From contig NZ_CP070968.1 in the NCBI RefSeq assembly GCF_017086445.1, positions 372,001-436,000 on the forward strand: DNA of 64,000 nt, read 5' to 3'. This stretch comes from Brevundimonas fontaquae. GTDB lineage: Bacteria; Pseudomonadota; Alphaproteobacteria; Caulobacterales; Caulobacteraceae. Position 1 is the stretch's first letter; every line of letters starts with the position of its first letter. The notes beneath the pieces were generated by a model. It was not told the DNA's origin and searched no databases. It saw only the letters and a list, made by a program, of their open reading frames with translations. Positions 9,736-16,887 of this stretch are shown in pieces. A program made the position numbers and the translations under genes.

Positions 9736-9764
9736 GATATGGGAAAATCCCCCCGGCCCGCAAG
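9736..9764 (-). promoter_or_regulatory. Sigma-32 (heat-shock) promoter of dnaK
   Basis: Read leftwards the sequence is CTTG (9764-9761), 17 bases, then CCCATATC (9743-9736), close to the heat-shock consensus CTTGAA / CCCCATNT. Transcription would begin near 9730, leaving a leader of about 130 bases before the dnaK ATG. Caulobacter dnaK is also driven by a sigma-32 promoter. Confidence 0.7.
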
Positions 9765-9887
9765 GGCGTTATGCGATTCAACGCTTTCGAAGAACGCCGA
9801 AATTCGAAGATGCAGGCGCGGCGATTACGGCGCATAAGATTTTGCATCGCGCTCTGGGGATCGCGATCGAGGAAGGGAGAGGAAACA

Positions 9888-10256
9888 ATGATCAAGACCA
9901 CGCTCAAGGCCGTCGTCGCCGCAGCCATTCTTGTCGGCTCCGCAGCGGCCGCCGCGCCGCCTGCTGCGACGCCCATGGTGCAGTCGAAGGACGGCTATGA
10001 CCGGCACGTCACCATCAAGAACCGCACCGGCTGGACCATGTTGCGCTTCTACGCGTCGGATTCGCGCAGCGACGACTGGGAAGAGGACATCTTGGGCTCG
10101 GACGTTCTGGAAAGCGGGCAGGATGTGCGCATCAACATCGATGACGGCTCGGGCGCCTGCATCTATGACTTCAAGGCCGAGTTCACCAACGGTCAGGAGC
10201 TGACGCGGTCGCGCATCAATGTCTGTGAGGTCAGCGAATACACCTACACCCGTTGA
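9888..10256 (+). CDS. Small exported protein of unknown function
   Basis: A 122-residue protein with a typical signal peptide (MIKTTLKAVVAAAILVGSAA, then AAAAPPAA) and a mature domain rich in beta-strand-like segments (RHVTIKNRTGWTMLRFYAS). One Cys pair (GACIYDF and INVCEVS) could form a disulphide in the periplasm. ATG 9888 was chosen because it starts the signal peptide and follows a GGGAGAGGA ribosome site; the open frame extends further upstream into the dnaK promoter region. I recognise the pattern as a small secreted alphaproteobacterial family, but know no function. It is divergent from dnaK and slightly overlaps the AlkB gene. Confidence 0.75.
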   Translation: MIKTTLKAVVAAAILVGSAAAAAPPAATPMVQSKDGYDRHVTIKNRTGWTMLRFYASDSRSDDWEEDILGSDVLESGQDVRINIDDGSGACIYDFKAEFTNGQELTRSRINVCEVSEYTYTR

Positions 10257-10857
10257 GGTGAAGACCGCCGTCGAGGGCTTCCGGCTCTGGCCGGGGGCGC
10301 TCAATGCAGCGGCGCAGGCTGATCTGGTCGCCGAGGTGTTCGCCCGACTGGATGACGCGCCGCTTTATCGGCCGACCACGCCGGGCGGTCGGCCCTTCTC
10401 GGTTCAGATGAGCAACTTCGGGCCGCTGGGCTGGGTCTCCGACAGGGGCGGCTATCGCTATCAGTCGATCCATCCCGAGACCGGGCGACCCTGGCCCGCG
10501 ATCCCGACCGTGCTGCTCAACCTGTGGGACGCCACGGTCGGCTGGCCCACGCCGCCGGACGCCTGTCTGGTCAATCTGTATCGCGATGCGGCGAAGATGG
10601 GCCTGCACCAGGACAAGGACGAGGCCGACCTCGGCGCGCCCGTTCTGTCGGTATCCCTCGGAGACACGGCGACGTTCCGCATCGGCGCGGCGGAGGGCGG
10701 ACGCACCACGACGCTGAGACTGGACAGCGGCGACGTCTGCGCCCTGACCGGACCCGCCCGCCTGGCCCGTCATGGCGTCAACCGCGTTCAGGCCGGATCG
10801 TCGCGCCTGATCCCCGGCGGCGGCCGGCTGAACCTGACGCTGCGCTGCGCCGGTTGA
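10219..10857 (+). CDS. AlkB-like alpha-ketoglutarate-dependent dioxygenase
   Basis: Fe(II)/2-oxoglutarate dioxygenase of the AlkB family, which removes alkyl lesions from DNA or RNA bases by oxidative demethylation. The 212-residue frame has the iron-binding HxD in GLHQDKDE near residue 133, the distal His in ARHGVNR near residue 180, and the 2-oxoglutarate arginine region RLNLTLR near the C-terminus. The N-terminal half has RPFSVQMSNFGPLGW, typical of E. coli AlkB-type proteins. The ATG at 10219 overlaps the upstream gene by 38 bases; GTG at 10258, just after that gene's stop, is an alternative start. No ada gene is adjacent. Confidence 0.88.
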   Translation: MSVRSANTPTPVEVKTAVEGFRLWPGALNAAAQADLVAEVFARLDDAPLYRPTTPGGRPFSVQMSNFGPLGWVSDRGGYRYQSIHPETGRPWPAIPTVLLNLWDATVGWPTPPDACLVNLYRDAAKMGLHQDKDEADLGAPVLSVSLGDTATFRIGAAEGGRTTTLRLDSGDVCALTGPARLARHGVNRVQAGSSRLIPGGGRLNLTLRCAG

Positions 10858-10909
10858 GCACCGGATTTTTGGACTGGCTTTCGACGACAAGCTGCGGCGT
10901 AAATCGGGA

Positions 10910-11659
10910 ATGGATGATCTGAAGCGCCGCTGGGCCCGCCTCGAACCCCACATCACCGTCGTAGGCCCCGACGACGACCGGCCCCGTCCTGCCGTGCTGA
11001 TGTTCCACGGCTGCGGCGGCCTACGCGATCACCTGCCCCGCTATGCCGAGGTCGCCAAGGCGGCGGGCTGGCGCGCCTTCATCGTCGATTCCTACGGCCC
11101 GCGCGGCTGGGGCCGGGCCTTCACCCTGGCGGCGGTCTGCACGGGCCTGTCGTTCCGGGGCTATGAGCGGGTGGGCGACCTCCTGGCGGCGATCCAGGGC
11201 GTTTCGGCCCGCCCCGATGTCGACGCGACGAAGCTGGCCCTGGCCGGCTGGAGCCACGGCGGCTGGTCGATCATGGAGATGATGAGCGGCGCGCCGACGC
11301 CCGGCGCCTTTGGCGTGATCGATCCCGCCGAGGCCAGCCTGTCCGGCGTCAAGGCGGTTTGGCTGGCCTACCCCTACATCGGCCCGTTCGCCTTCAACCG
11401 GTTGAAGCCCTGGCGGCATTGCCCGCGCGTTCTGGCCGTCACCTGCAAGCGCGACCACCTGACCACTGTGCGCAACGCCGAACAGGTCAACGCCATGATC
11501 CGCAACTGCGGCTCCGAGGTCGAAAGCTGGATCGCCGGGGGCACCCACGCCTTCGACGAACCCACCAACAACGGTCCGATGCGCCACGATCCGGAACTGA
11601 CAGTCGAGGCCCTGCGCCGTTTCGGCGCCTTCCTGACCGACGCGGTCCCACACAGCTGA
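10910..11659 (+). CDS. Dienelactone-hydrolase-like alpha/beta hydrolase
   Basis: A 249-residue alpha/beta-hydrolase fold protein. An oxyanion-hole motif MFHGCGGLRDH lies near residue 30, the nucleophile elbow GWSHGGWS near residue 112 has Ser as nucleophile, and a late His (GGTHAFDEPT) completes a likely triad; an Asp or Glu lies between. The dienelactone hydrolase family acts on ester or lactone bonds, but this member has Ser rather than the Cys of classical dienelactone hydrolase, so the substrate is unknown. It stands alone between AlkB and the Rrf2 regulator. No signal peptide is seen, so it is probably cytoplasmic. Confidence 0.8.
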   Translation: MDDLKRRWARLEPHITVVGPDDDRPRPAVLMFHGCGGLRDHLPRYAEVAKAAGWRAFIVDSYGPRGWGRAFTLAAVCTGLSFRGYERVGDLLAAIQGVSARPDVDATKLALAGWSHGGWSIMEMMSGAPTPGAFGVIDPAEASLSGVKAVWLAYPYIGPFAFNRLKPWRHCPRVLAVTCKRDHLTTVRNAEQVNAMIRNCGSEVESWIAGGTHAFDEPTNNGPMRHDPELTVEALRRFGAFLTDAVPHS

Positions 11660-11681
11660 AAAAGAAAACTCACCCGTGCTA

Positions 11682-11717
11682 TTGACGGGCGACCCATCAC
11701 GTAACAATTGCAGTTAC
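11682..11717 (+). promoter_or_regulatory. Promoter with overlapping operator, probably autoregulated, leaderless
   Basis: TTGACGG (11682-11688) is followed after 12 bases by GTAACAAT, resembling the Caulobacter housekeeping pattern TTGACGS-N10-14-GCTANAWC. The inverted repeat GTAAC-N7-GTTAC (11701-11717) covers the -10 region and ends directly at the ATG of the Rrf2-type regulator. There is no room for a Shine-Dalgarno, so the transcript is probably leaderless. Binding of the regulator to its own repeat is inference. Confidence 0.6.
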
Positions 11718-12197
11718 ATGAAAAGGGATTCCCGCCTGTCCAACATTCTCCACGCTCTGCTGCACATGGCCGAGCATGAGACACGCACCGGCTCGCCCAT
11801 GACCTCGGACCAGCTGGCGGTCTGTCTTTCGACCAATCCCGTGGTGGTGCGCCGAACCATGGCCGGCCTGCGCGAGCAGGGATTGGTGGCGTCGGAGAAG
11901 GGGCATGGCGGCGGCTGGCGTCTGTCGCGACCGCTGGATCAGGTCACCCTGGGCCAGGTGAACACGGCCCTCGGCGGCGCGGATCTGTTTCCGGCCGCTC
12001 CGCCCATCGAGGCCGACGGCTGCCTGGTCGAGGCGGCGGTCAACGACGCCCTGGCCGAGACCTACGCCGCCGCCCGCGCCCTGCTGATCGCGCGCCTGAA
12101 CGACATAACCCTGGCCGATCTGGCGGCGGATTTCTCGCGCCGCATGGCCGAACATCCCAAGAGAGACCTCCTGCATGCCCACGCTCGAAAGTCCTGA
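11718..12197 (+). CDS. Rrf2-family transcriptional regulator
   Basis: A 159-residue DNA-binding protein with the Rrf2 layout: an N-terminal winged helix-turn-helix (RLSNILHALLHMAEH, then MTSDQLAVCLSTNPVVVRRTM) and the wing LVASEKGHGGGWRLSRP. Fe-S members such as IscR and NsrR need three clustered Cys in the C-terminal half; here only one is seen there (ADGCLVEA), so redox or thiol sensing by single cysteines is more likely. ATG 11718 directly follows an inverted repeat, suggesting leaderless translation and autoregulation. The following flavoprotein gene overlaps its end by 23 bases and is the likely target. Confidence 0.88.
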   Translation: MKRDSRLSNILHALLHMAEHETRTGSPMTSDQLAVCLSTNPVVVRRTMAGLREQGLVASEKGHGGGWRLSRPLDQVTLGQVNTALGGADLFPAAPPIEADGCLVEAAVNDALAETYAAARALLIARLNDITLADLAADFSRRMAEHPKRDLLHAHARKS

Positions 12198-13107
12198 CGT
12201 CATGCCGCACGACGCCCTGATCATCGGCGGCTCCTATGCCGGCCTATCCGCAGCCATGCAGCTGGTCCGCGCGCGCCGCCGCGTTCTGGTCATCGACGAC
12301 GGGCGGCCGCGCAATCGGTTCGCCGCTCGCGCCCATGGCGTCCTGACCAATGACGGAAAGCCCGGCGCTGAGATCACGGCGTCGGCTCGAGCCCAGGTCG
12401 CGGCCTATCCCACCGCCGCCTTCCGCATGGCGGAGGCGGTCGAGGTCGAACGGATCGATGGCGGATTCTCGCTCGCCTTCGCTGACGGCACACGTACGCG
12501 CGGTCGCCGGCTGCTGCTGTCGCACGGGGTCGAGGACGTGCTGGCCGACATCCCGGGGGTGAAGGAACGCTGGGGACGCACCGCCCTGCACTGTCCCTGG
12601 TGCCACGGCTATGAGATCGGCGGCGGCCCCATCGGCGTGCTGGGGCGTGGCGATCACGCAGTCCAGTATGCGGCCACGGTCGCCGAATGGGGCCAGGTCA
12701 CCCTCTTTATGGATCTGGACGTCGGCCTGTCGCCCGAGGACGCCCATCTGCTGGATCGACGCGGGGTCACCATCGAGGCCACGCCCATCGCGCGGCTGGA
12801 GGGCGAGGCGCCGGACCTGAGCGGCGCGCGGCTGACCGATGGACGGTTCGTCGACCTGAAGGCCATCTTCGTCGGCGCCAATGTGCGCGTCGCCAGCCCG
12901 TTCGCCGAGCGGTTGGGCTGCGAGATGACCGACACCCCGATGGGGCGAGTGATCAAGGTGGACGCCATGCAGCAGACGACCCAGCCGGGCGTCTTCGCCG
13001 CCGGCGACCTGGCGCGCGCCGCCTCCAACATCACCCTGGCGACCTCGGACGGCATGATCGCCGCCCACGGCCTATTCCGCTCCCTGATCGAGGAGGAGGC
13101 GCGATAG
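12175..13107 (+). CDS. Thioredoxin-reductase-like NAD(P)/FAD oxidoreductase
   Basis: A 310-residue two-dinucleotide-domain flavoprotein: FAD motif LIIGGSYAGLSAAMQL at about residues 15-30, active-site disulphide motif CPWCHGYE near residue 142, NAD(P)-binding motif IGVLGRGDHAVQYA just after it, and the C-terminal FAD motif GVFAAGDLAR near residue 278. This matches the thioredoxin reductase family; TrxB itself usually has CATC, so the electron acceptor may not be thioredoxin. ATG 12175 overlaps the Rrf2 gene; ATG 12202 is an alternative start. The pair forms a regulator-target operon. A related gene lies at the right end of the window. Confidence 0.87.
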   Translation: MPTLESPDVMPHDALIIGGSYAGLSAAMQLVRARRRVLVIDDGRPRNRFAARAHGVLTNDGKPGAEITASARAQVAAYPTAAFRMAEAVEVERIDGGFSLAFADGTRTRGRRLLLSHGVEDVLADIPGVKERWGRTALHCPWCHGYEIGGGPIGVLGRGDHAVQYAATVAEWGQVTLFMDLDVGLSPEDAHLLDRRGVTIEATPIARLEGEAPDLSGARLTDGRFVDLKAIFVGANVRVASPFAERLGCEMTDTPMGRVIKVDAMQQTTQPGVFAAGDLARAASNITLATSDGMIAAHGLFRSLIEEEAR

Positions 13108-13110
13108 GCG

Positions 13111-13548
13111 TTAGACCGGGGCGCCAATGAGGCGTCGCTTCTGCGCTTCGTATTCGTCCTGCGAAATGGCGCCGCTATCCCGCAACGTCGCAAACTTGGC
13201 CAGCTCATCGACGACGGACTCTTGGGGCTTCGCACCCACATTGAGGCGGTCCATCAGCTTTCGATTTTGTTCCTCGACCATGCCGCCGATGGTGAATAGA
13301 TCGATCAGCAGCCAAACAGCCAGAACCCCAATCAAGAAGAAGCCGACGATCACCAAAGCGAGCAATATGCCGGTCAAACAGAGAGTGAGTTGGGCCACGG
13401 CGGACCCTGTGCGGCCAAGGTAGAACCGATGCCCGCCGACGCTCCCGGTGAAGAACCAGAGCAGATAGGCGACGCCAGCAGACTTCTTGTTGGCTTCGAA
13501 CGCCATCAAGGCTTGAGTGTCGGCGCTCAGGCCGCTTTGATTGGACAT
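13111..13548 (-). CDS. TM2-domain membrane protein with C-terminal SHOCT-like segment
   Basis: A 145-residue protein. Residues 25-90 form a TM2 domain: KSAGVAYLLWFFTGSVGGHR and FYLGRTGSAVAQL, then a second hydrophobic helix pair ending in LLIDLFTIGGMV. The C-terminus (ELAKFATLRDSGAISQDEYE, then AQKRRLI) is a SHOCT motif, a short module common in small membrane-associated proteins. ATG 13548 is preceded by a strong GGGGGAAG; the frame is open further upstream without conservation. Function is unknown. It converges on the flavoprotein gene with three bases between stops. Confidence 0.85.
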   Translation of the reverse strand: MSNQSGLSADTQALMAFEANKKSAGVAYLLWFFTGSVGGHRFYLGRTGSAVAQLTLCLTGILLALVIVGFFLIGVLAVWLLIDLFTIGGMVEEQNRKLMDRLNVGAKPQESVVDELAKFATLRDSGAISQDEYEAQKRRLIGAPV

Positions 13549-13622
13549 TTTACTTCCCCCTAAGGAAGTGTCCTTCTCAACCGACGCGGGTAGAGTCAAG
13601 GCGCTCCAGCTTTGTATCAGGG

Positions 13623-14087
13623 TCAGCCGATTGTCGCCTCGACCGTGATGGTCGCGCGGACCGAATGGGCCATTTCGCAATGGTCGTGCGCCTGGTGATG
13701 CAGGGCGTCGATCTCGGCCTGATCAGGTTCGCGGCCGGTGAAGCTGGTGAAGGGGCGTAGCGTCACCTCGGCGAGGTAGCGCTTGCCGTTCTCGACCTTG
13801 CCCATCTTGCCCGACGCCTCGTCGACGTAGGTATCGACCACCAGGCCGGCGTTGGCGGCGAAGGCGAGGAACCACAGCATGTGGCAGCTGGACAGGGAGG
13901 CGATCATCGCCTCTTCCGGATCGACCCCGGCCGGATCGGACATCGGCACGGGCACGCTGGAGGGCGCCGACGACCCCGGCACCACCGCCCCGCCGTCGAA
14001 GCTCCAGGAATGGGCGCGGCTGTAGCCTTTATCCAGAAACTGCTGGTCGCCGCGGGTCCAGACGACCTTGGCTTCATAGACGCCCAT
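13623..14087 (-). CDS. OsmC/Ohr-family peroxiredoxin-like protein
   Basis: A 154-residue OsmC-family protein, which reduces organic or fatty acid hydroperoxides using a Cys pair. Visible are GVDPEEAMIASLSSCHMLWFL, holding the first Cys near residue 68, and HDHCEMAHSV with the second Cys near residue 137; these positions fit the catalytic pair. The sequence resembles the YhfA/OsmC-like branch more than classical Ohr. Its ATG overlaps the trpS stop by one base (TAATG), so it is co-translated with trpS. It likely serves oxidative defence in the cytoplasm. Confidence 0.85.
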   Translation of the reverse strand: MGVYEAKVVWTRGDQQFLDKGYSRAHSWSFDGGAVVPGSSAPSSVPVPMSDPAGVDPEEAMIASLSSCHMLWFLAFAANAGLVVDTYVDEASGKMGKVENGKRYLAEVTLRPFTSFTGREPDQAEIDALHHQAHDHCEMAHSVRATITVEATIG

Positions 14088-15130
14088 TACGCCCTCCAGA
14101 AGCCGACGATCTTCTTGACCTCGTCCACCACGGGATCGGCGACCTCGGCGGCGCTTTCGGCGCCGGCCTTCAGCACACGGTCGATCTCGGCCGGATCGTC
14201 CATCAGACGGCGCATCTCGGCCGTCACGGGCGCTAGCGACGACACCGCCAGATCCGCCAGCGCGGGCTTGAAGGCGCCGAAGCCCTGGCCGCCGAACTGT
14301 GCGATCACCTGTTCGCGGGTCAGGCCAGCCAACGCCGCATAGATGGCGACCAAATTCTTGGCCTCGGGCCGTTCGTTCAGGCCCTCCAGGGTTTCCGGCA
14401 ACGGCTCGGGATCGGTCTTGGCCTTCTTGATCTTGGAGGCGATCGTGTCGGCGTCGTCGGTCAGGTTGATGCGGCTGTTGTCGGACGGGTCCGACTTGGA
14501 CATCTTGGCCGCCCCGTCGCGCAGGGACATGACGCGGGTCGCCGGTCCCTGGATGATCGGCTCAGGCACGGGGAAGAAGCCAGGAACGCCGAAGTCGTTG
14601 TTGAACTTGGCGGCGATGTCGCGGGTCAGCTCCAGATGCTGCTTCTGGTCCTCGCCGACCGGCACTTCGGTGGCCTTGTACAGCAGGATGTCGGCCGCCT
14701 GGAGCACGGGATAGGTGTAGAGGCCGACCGAGGAGCGTTCCTTGTGCTTGCCCGACTTCTCCTTGAACTGGGTCATCCGGTCGAGCCAGCCGAGGCGGGC
14801 GACGCAGTTGAAGATCCAGGCCAGCTCCGCATGGGCGCGCACGGCCGATTGCGGGAAGATGATCGCCTTTTCCGGGTCCAGCCCCGAGGCCAGATAGGCG
14901 GCGGCGATCTCGCGCGTCTGGGCGGTCAGTTTGGCGGGATCCTGCCACACGGTGATGGCATGCATGTCGGCGACAAAGACATAGACCGGCGCGCCCTGGT
15001 CCTGCAGTTCCACGAACCGCTTCAGGGCGCCGAGATAGTTGCCCAGGTGCAGCGCGCCTGAGGCCTGGATGCCGGACAGGATGCGGCGCGGGCCGTCATA
15101 GGTCGCAACGGCGGGGGTTTGGTCGGTCAT
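14087..15130 (-). CDS. trpS: Tryptophanyl-tRNA synthetase
   Basis: Class I synthetase charging tRNA-Trp. The 347-residue product starts at ATG 15130 ([20 protein letters not shown]); the open frame extends to 15205 without homology. The HIGH-type motif appears within [17 protein letters not shown] near residue 25 and the KMSKS motif in [18 protein letters not shown] near residue 210. Length is normal for the family. It lies between murJ and the OsmC gene on the same strand, with a 125-base gap upstream of its start that may carry its promoter. Confidence 0.97.
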   Translation of the reverse strand: MTDQTPAVATYDGPRRILSGIQASGALHLGNYLGALKRFVELQDQGAPVYVFVADMHAITVWQDPAKLTAQTREIAAAYLASGLDPEKAIIFPQSAVRAHAELAWIFNCVARLGWLDRMTQFKEKSGKHKERSSVGLYTYPVLQAADILLYKATEVPVGEDQKQHLELTRDIAAKFNNDFGVPGFFPVPEPIIQGPATRVMSLRDGAAKMSKSDPSDNSRINLTDDADTIASKIKKAKTDPEPLPETLEGLNERPEAKNLVAIYAALAGLTREQVIAQFGGQGFGAFKPALADLAVSSLAPVTAEMRRLMDDPAEIDRVLKAGAESAAEVADPVVDEVKKIVGFWRA

Positions 15131-15255
15131 GGGATCGGGTCTCGGAAGGTCGAAAGGCAGGCGTGGCGAGGCAGGCGGCGGCTCAGCCGCGCCATCGCAG
15201 GTCATGGATCAGGCCCGAGGTCGTCATGGCCTCGCGCTTATCGGTTCGCCGCCTG

Positions 15256-16851
15256 TCAGTCCAGACCGGAGACCGCGCCGCCGCCGGGCTCGCGCCTCAG
15301 CGTAGCCTTCAGTTCCGAGATCGTGACGGCCCGGAACGCCAGCAGGCAGAAGCCGTAAAGCCCGGCTCCGGCGCCGCAGACCACCAGGACGGCGATCTCC
15401 TTGGCCAGGAACAGGCGGCTAAGCTGCGGATAGAAGACATCGGCGGCGAACAGCAGGGCGGCCATCATGGCGCTGGCGGCGATGACGCGCGCGATGCGCG
15501 ACAAAAAGGCCGGCGACGGCCGCCAGCTGTTCTCGCGGATCAGGATCCCGCCCAACAGGGCGACATTGACCCAGGCTGAGGTGCTGGTGGCGATGGCCAG
15601 GCCCAGCACCCCGTCCCAACCCTGACTGCGGAACCAGAAGAACAGAGCCGAGCCCAGGATGACGGTGATGACCACGCTGGCCACGGCGAAGATCATCGGA
15701 CGGCGCGTGTCCTGGCGCGCGAAAAAGGGTGGAGTCAGAACCTTGGCCAAGACGAAGGCCGGCACGCCCCAGGCGAACTGACGCAGCACATCGGCGGTGC
15801 GGGCGGCGTCGGCCGAGGTGAAGGCGCCCCGCGTCACCGTCGCGTCGATGATGAAGAAGGGAATGACGAACAGGGCAACCGCCGCCGGCAGGGTGAAGGC
15901 CATGGCCAAGTTGATGCCGTCGTCCAGCGTCTTCTGCCCGCCCTCGTGATCCCCGTCGACGAATGCCTTGGTCAGGCGCGGCACCAGGGCCAGGCCGATG
16001 GCGACCCCCACCAGGCCCAGCGGCAGTTGATACAGGCGGTCGGCGTTATAGAGCACCGAGCGCGCGCCCTCGTCCGACCCGGTCAGGAACTGCGACACGA
16101 GAGAGTTGATCTGCAGCGCCCCGCCCGCCAGGGCGCCGGGCACGGCCAGCGCCAGGGTGTGACGCACGTTCGGCGTGATGCGCGGCAGGCCGATCTTCAG
16201 CCGAACGCCCAGACGCCGCACGCCCCACCACAAGAGACCAGCCTGGATCAGGCCCGACACCGTCACCGCCGCCGTCACCATCAACAGCACCGTCTCCTGC
16301 GGGATCGGCAGGATCAGCGGCGGCATCAGGGCGGCCAGGGTGCACAGGTTCAGAAACACCGGCACGGCCGCCGACAGGGCGAACCGACCGCCCGTGTTCA
16401 ACACGCCCGACAGCAGCGAGGCCACGGTCATACAGGCCAGATAAGGCATGGCCAGTTGGGTCGCGATCACGGCGGCGCGCAGCACCTCGGCCTGACCCTG
16501 ATAGGCCGACAGCAGCCACGGCATGATCCACGGCATCACGACCTGCAGCAGGATGCAGAAGCCGGCGACCACCGCCAGCATGAAGCTGAGCGCCTCGGAC
16601 GCCGTGACGGCGGCGGCTTCCTCGCCCTCGCGCGCCCGAACCCCGCCATAGAACGGCACGAAGGCCTGGGCGAAGGCGCCCTCGGCGAACAGGCGGCGGA
16701 ACATGTTGGGCAGCATCAACGCCGTGGTGAAGGCGTCCATCATCGGTCCCTGGCCGAAGCGCGCCGCCAGCGCCATGTCGCGCACGAAGCCGAGAATTCG
16801 ACTGCCCAGCGTCAGGGTCGACTGCACCAGGGTGTTTCGGGCGAGGCTCAT
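15256..16851 (-). CDS. murJ: Lipid II flippase MurJ (MviN)
   Basis: Integral membrane protein of the MOP superfamily that flips the peptidoglycan precursor lipid II across the inner membrane. The 531-residue sequence opens with MSLARNTLVQSTLTLGSRIL and GFVRDMALAARFGQG, the conserved first helix with the essential Arg, followed by FRRLFAEGAFAQAFVP, the family's signature. About fourteen hydrophobic segments can be followed to the C-terminus. It is 36 bases downstream of glnD, an arrangement (glnD-murJ-trpS) common in alphaproteobacteria. Confidence 0.95.
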   Translation of the reverse strand: MSLARNTLVQSTLTLGSRILGFVRDMALAARFGQGPMMDAFTTALMLPNMFRRLFAEGAFAQAFVPFYGGVRAREGEEAAAVTASEALSFMLAVVAGFCILLQVVMPWIMPWLLSAYQGQAEVLRAAVIATQLAMPYLACMTVASLLSGVLNTGGRFALSAAVPVFLNLCTLAALMPPLILPIPQETVLLMVTAAVTVSGLIQAGLLWWGVRRLGVRLKIGLPRITPNVRHTLALAVPGALAGGALQINSLVSQFLTGSDEGARSVLYNADRLYQLPLGLVGVAIGLALVPRLTKAFVDGDHEGGQKTLDDGINLAMAFTLPAAVALFVIPFFIIDATVTRGAFTSADAARTADVLRQFAWGVPAFVLAKVLTPPFFARQDTRRPMIFAVASVVITVILGSALFFWFRSQGWDGVLGLAIATSTSAWVNVALLGGILIRENSWRPSPAFLSRIARVIAASAMMAALLFAADVFYPQLSRLFLAKEIAVLVVCGAGAGLYGFCLLAFRAVTISELKATLRREPGGGAVSGLD

Positions 16852-16887
16852 GCGGACATTCGACAGGGCGCGGAGGAAGGTTGTCGC

